Positions 62,401 through 64,000 of a stretch of 64,000 nt of DNA are shown here, one piece after another. Below the pieces are notes generated by a model. That model did no database searches, was not told the origin of the DNA, and was given only the letters and a program-made list of their open reading frames with translations. The DNA is taken from assembly GCA_013823135.1 (NCBI GenBank), contig PNLP01000042.1:1-64000 (forward strand), read 5' to 3'. A program made the translations under genes and the position numbers. Source of the stretch: Planctomycetaceae bacterium. GTDB lineage: Bacteria; Planctomycetota; Planctomycetia; Gemmatales; Gemmataceae. Each line of letters begins with the position of its first letter. The first letter of the stretch is position 1.

Positions 62401-63697
62401 TGTGTTCCTGTCGTGCAAGACGCACGCGGCGACCGACGTACTGCTGGAGAATGTCATCGACGTGCGGAACAACCTGCGTGAACTCCGCGACGCGGACCCC
62501 AAGCTGTTCGCCGCGCACTTCGACGCCCGGTTGCTCGACGTGCCCCTCTACCGGGTGGCCCCGCGTGACGTGCCGCCGGACGGCGTCACGCCGCTCGGCA
62601 AGGACGGGGACAAGGAGTCCGGGGAGGACAAGAACGCCGATATCATTCTGGAGCAGAAGTGGGCCGTGGTCGGGGTCACCCCCGGCGGTGTCTACCAGAT
62701 GCTCAAGAAACGGTGGCCGAAGTCCGTGTTCGGCCATGGGCTGTGCGACCTGCTTGTGCTCGACGAGGCGAGCCAGATGAACCTGCCGGAGGCGGCGATG
62801 GCCGCCCTCACGCTCAAGCCCGACGCGCCGCTGGTCGTGGTCGGCGATCATCGACAGATGCCGCCGATCGTGAAGCACGACTGGGACCGGGAGGCCCGCC
62901 GCACGTTCCGTCAGTACGCGGCGTACGAGAGCCTGTTCGACACCCTTCGGGCGCAGAAGCCGCCGATGGTCAAGTTCGCCGAGAGCTTCCGGCTGCACGC
63001 GGCGATGGCCGAGTTCCTCCGGCAGGAGGTGTATCGGCACGACGGAATCAACTACCACTCGCACAAGCACGACCTGTTGCCCGCGTACGCGGAGGCCGAC
63101 CCGTTCGCAGCCGCGGTGCTGCGGCCGGAATACCCGCTCGTGGTTGTCGTGCATGATGAGTGCGCGAGCCAAGTTCGCAATGCCTTTGAGCAGTCGCTCG
63201 TTGATCCGGTACTGCGTGCCCTGGCCGACAAGACTCGGTACGCCCTGGGTGCCGAGGAGGGTCTGGGGATCGTGTTCCCGCACCGGGCTCAACGGGCGGC
63301 GATGCAGGAGGCGTTCCCGGAGTTGTGCGTGATCGACGCCGCGACCGGACTGCCGGCGAAGTCCGCCATCGACACGGTCGAGCGGTTCCAGGGCGGTGAA
63401 CGCACGGTGGTGCTGGTGAGCGCGACCGAGAGTGACCGGGCGTACCTGCTGGCGTCGAGCGCGTTCCTGCTCGACCCGCGGCGGCTGACGGTGGCGGTCA
63501 GCCGTGCCAAGCGGAAGATGATCCTGGTCGCGGCGTCGAGCATCTTCTCGCTGTTCAGCCCGGACGAGGAAACATTCGCCAACGCGCTCCTTTGGAAGAA
63601 CCTGCTGCTCCGCACGTGTACAACGCTCTTGTGGGAGGGCGACTGCGACGGTGTGCCGGTTAAGGTGTGGGGCGGTCGAGGCGACACGAAACCATGA
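59459..63697 (+). CDS. RecB-like nuclease fused to a UPF1-type SF1 helicase (at least 1412 aa), start uncertain
   Basis: Nuclease part: LLQILITDMKSTVEAKVEHRLQVAFYG (Asp, x-Lys, and QxxxY) plus YALGFKCDDCLYNEFCM, a Cys cluster as in Fe-S RecB/Dna2 nucleases. Helicase part: ILVQGPPGTGKSYSTAF (Lys958), LLVLDEASQMNLPEA (DEAS), VERFQGGERTVVLVSATESD and LTVAVSRAKRKMILVA. TTG 59459 is the first canonical start, but upstream in the same frame, KPVALPVLPGGQPLRLTPTDVTRFVRLEQCERF reads as the true N-terminus. It is preceded by ATA (59378) and no ATG, GTG or TTG. The frame is open to the previous stop at 59317. Dna2-like single protein, likely defence or repair. Confidence 0.85.
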   Translation: MEQCERFLRLRLAERSGQKFMEQYGVGVQRLAPLLSLSGSTFEQDVEKDLTAKGRCVNYIAIHGKSQSRSANNAEVAAEARTLKPGETVTLLQVRLDTTLNNWQLRGDVDLVRLSRTAVGLLQILITDMKSTVEAKVEHRLQVAFYGLMLGQILKDAGVAHEPIQTAVLFRPPPDQAPEDEETIKPLREAAKAIFGLDGYLVELVADPDAYARSAHDLVLGEGSTARRVAATPFEDVPYALGFKCDDCLYNEFCMKWSAEVEDLSLLPYATGTDKDALRRAGVTTIQSLATLKDFAPPVNGEPSNELVPAPGREAQVKQIAAAWSVGQRLDELIHRAKSFRSSVRKDGTRALSYVPGKGNSTLPVSTPDLNPNLVWVYLDAQVDHLEGRVYLLGALVVACKDGNPVARHSIVSITAGPPDTAASERELFVGWTRDLVKAVTDLATSGAADGEPKSAPVHVVFFDRHEQRVLLEGLARNFPPVLSHTPPLYDFLTQVASFDSPIASYLDEEMRTFKNFPMTCQSLQSVATYLKFDWTVPHKFRELFRARLFDNVGKLDIDGASEWYTRRARFGSSVPLEYAYAGWGALPKPTGGHDEFADYRGVTRDLVVAFQQRRLEAIEHVATRIQGNPYTTKTPYELPDLAKFDDKAGTLAHALHEFVTIERLVELADWKATRHAPPERRVLMGDCLLVRYCEADQEPGVAEQNRENERRRLKREEYAAAFREANPGKRLKLTPDQKKDCEWSAEGLRLKLRVETTGVDCDLHEALLMSTIREGERLVLFPRWTVDERLPAADQKEFTPTPKQMLYGQRCELIRLAATEKDATGRVMKAVAEVELKDGFGNDSMKPYVFGSMTRPLFDGKIYTLDPCPNDIYGYWCAKVVDGLCDGQPNTIYHRLVTPPAPGDGAGLPGQTSFLAGLDAFRAVGLMHDSEPGKREFIGGHGNTPIILVQGPPGTGKSYSTAFAVFARLQAAMRDDRECRVFLSCKTHAATDVLLENVIDVRNNLRELRDADPKLFAAHFDARLLDVPLYRVAPRDVPPDGVTPLGKDGDKESGEDKNADIILEQKWAVVGVTPGGVYQMLKKRWPKSVFGHGLCDLLVLDEASQMNLPEAAMAALTLKPDAPLVVVGDHRQMPPIVKHDWDREARRTFRQYAAYESLFDTLRAQKPPMVKFAESFRLHAAMAEFLRQEVYRHDGINYHSHKHDLLPAYAEADPFAAAVLRPEYPLVVVVHDECASQVRNAFEQSLVDPVLRALADKTRYALGAEEGLGIVFPHRAQRAAMQEAFPELCVIDAATGLPAKSAIDTVERFQGGERTVVLVSATESDRAYLLASSAFLLDPRRLTVAVSRAKRKMILVAASSIFSLFSPDEETFANALLWKNLLLRTCTTLLWEGDCDGVPVKVWGGRGDTKP

Positions 63698-63777
63698 CTT
63701 GGAATCGCCTCCACGGTTGCCCAGTTCACTTGCTCGTCTTGTGATGACGTCGGAAACCGCGCTGGAGGATCTGTCCT

Positions 63778-64000
63778 ATGTACGACCTGATCGGTGACAT
63801 CCACGGGCATGCCGATGAACTGGTGCGACTGCTAGGACGCCTCGGTTATGAGACCGACCAGGGCTCGTATCGCCATCGCGACCGAAAAATCATCTTTCTC
63901 GGCGACTTCATCGACCGTGGTCCGCAGATTCACCGAGTGCTTGAAATCGTTCGCCCAATGGTTGAAGCCGGTCACGCCCTGGCCGTTATGGGGAACCACG
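63778..64000 (+). CDS. metallophosphoesterase, 5' part (cut by window edge)
   Basis: MYDLIGDIHGHADELVRLLGRLGY gives the first metal motif (GDIHGH), IIFLGDFIDRGPQ the second and LAVMGNH the third, the calcineurin-like order seen in diadenosine tetraphosphatase-type enzymes. The sequence continues past 64000, so length and C-terminus are unknown. It is 81 bases after the helicase stop and may be outside the defence cluster. Confidence 0.85.
   Translation, partial: MYDLIGDIHGHADELVRLLGRLGYETDQGSYRHRDRKIIFLGDFIDRGPQIHRVLEIVRPMVEAGHALAVMGNH

Noticed and set aside
48680..63697. A BREX system
   Set aside because: No PglZ, BrxC or BrxL-like gene; the methylase and restriction genes fit a type III-like scheme.
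1..64000. CRISPR arrays and insertion sequences
   Set aside because: No regularly spaced repeats and no transposase sequence seen; only short local repeats.

Overview
The window looks like a chromosomal piece of a high-G+C planctomycete, most likely Gemmataceae. This is inferred from G+C above 60%, very tight gene packing with repeated ATGA stop/start overlaps, and small HTH and Lys-tailed protein types familiar from that group; there is no rRNA or ribosomal protein to confirm it. Nearly all of it is accessory DNA, and 8.4-63.7 kb is an unusually dense genome-defence / DNA-processing island.

Left part (1-8 kb): a broken LysR regulator, small ORFs, a DUF932 protein divergent from an XRE-type regulator across a perfect inverted-repeat operator, two small unknown genes, an SRAP (YedK/HMCES-like) protein and a tyrosine recombinase. 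Just upstream of the recombinase lies an exact 3' half of a tRNA-Phe(GAA) gene, the footprint of a tRNA-targeted integration, followed by a hairpin, a cluster of short repeats and an N-terminally truncated esterase. This is a junction between elements.

Middle part (8-48 kb), in order: (A) an XPB-like SF2 helicase plus a partner protein sharing a repeated GG-x-F-x-[VI] module; (B) a decayed RecD-like helicase; (C) a three-gene operon of an unknown 730-aa protein, a 1243-aa ATPase with two P-loops, and a protein ending in a HEPN RNase motif; (D) a frameshifted remnant of a possible ADP-ribosyltransferase-like gene; (E) a NERD-UvrD protein, a 949-aa unknown and a 1701-aa DEAH helicase with a DUF1998-like C-terminus, resembling Druantia type III (DruH/DruE) with an extra gene; (F) a stand-alone protein with a C-terminal PD-(D/E)XK nuclease signature; (G) an operon of an unknown protein, a Tdp1-like phosphodiesterase and a SNF2-type ATPase; (H) a seven-gene operon of ECF-like sigma factor, soluble regulator, ImmA/IrrE peptidase, NurA-like nuclease, HerA-like ATPase, SbcD (Mre11) and SbcC (Rad50). 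Operon H joins an archaeal-style end-resection set to its own regulatory cassette.

Right part (48-64 kb): a co-directional six-gene cluster with a type III-like restriction subunit, a DUF262/HNH (GmrSD-like) protein, a beta-class adenine methyltransferase whose target-recognition region is clearly AT-richer than the rest, a small unknown protein, a UvrD-type helicase with a RelE/ParE-like N-terminus, and a RecB-nuclease/UPF1-type helicase fusion with no canonical start at its apparent N-terminus. A metallophosphoesterase gene begins at the right edge.

The strongest candidates for undescribed systems are operon H, operon C and the helicase/partner pair A.
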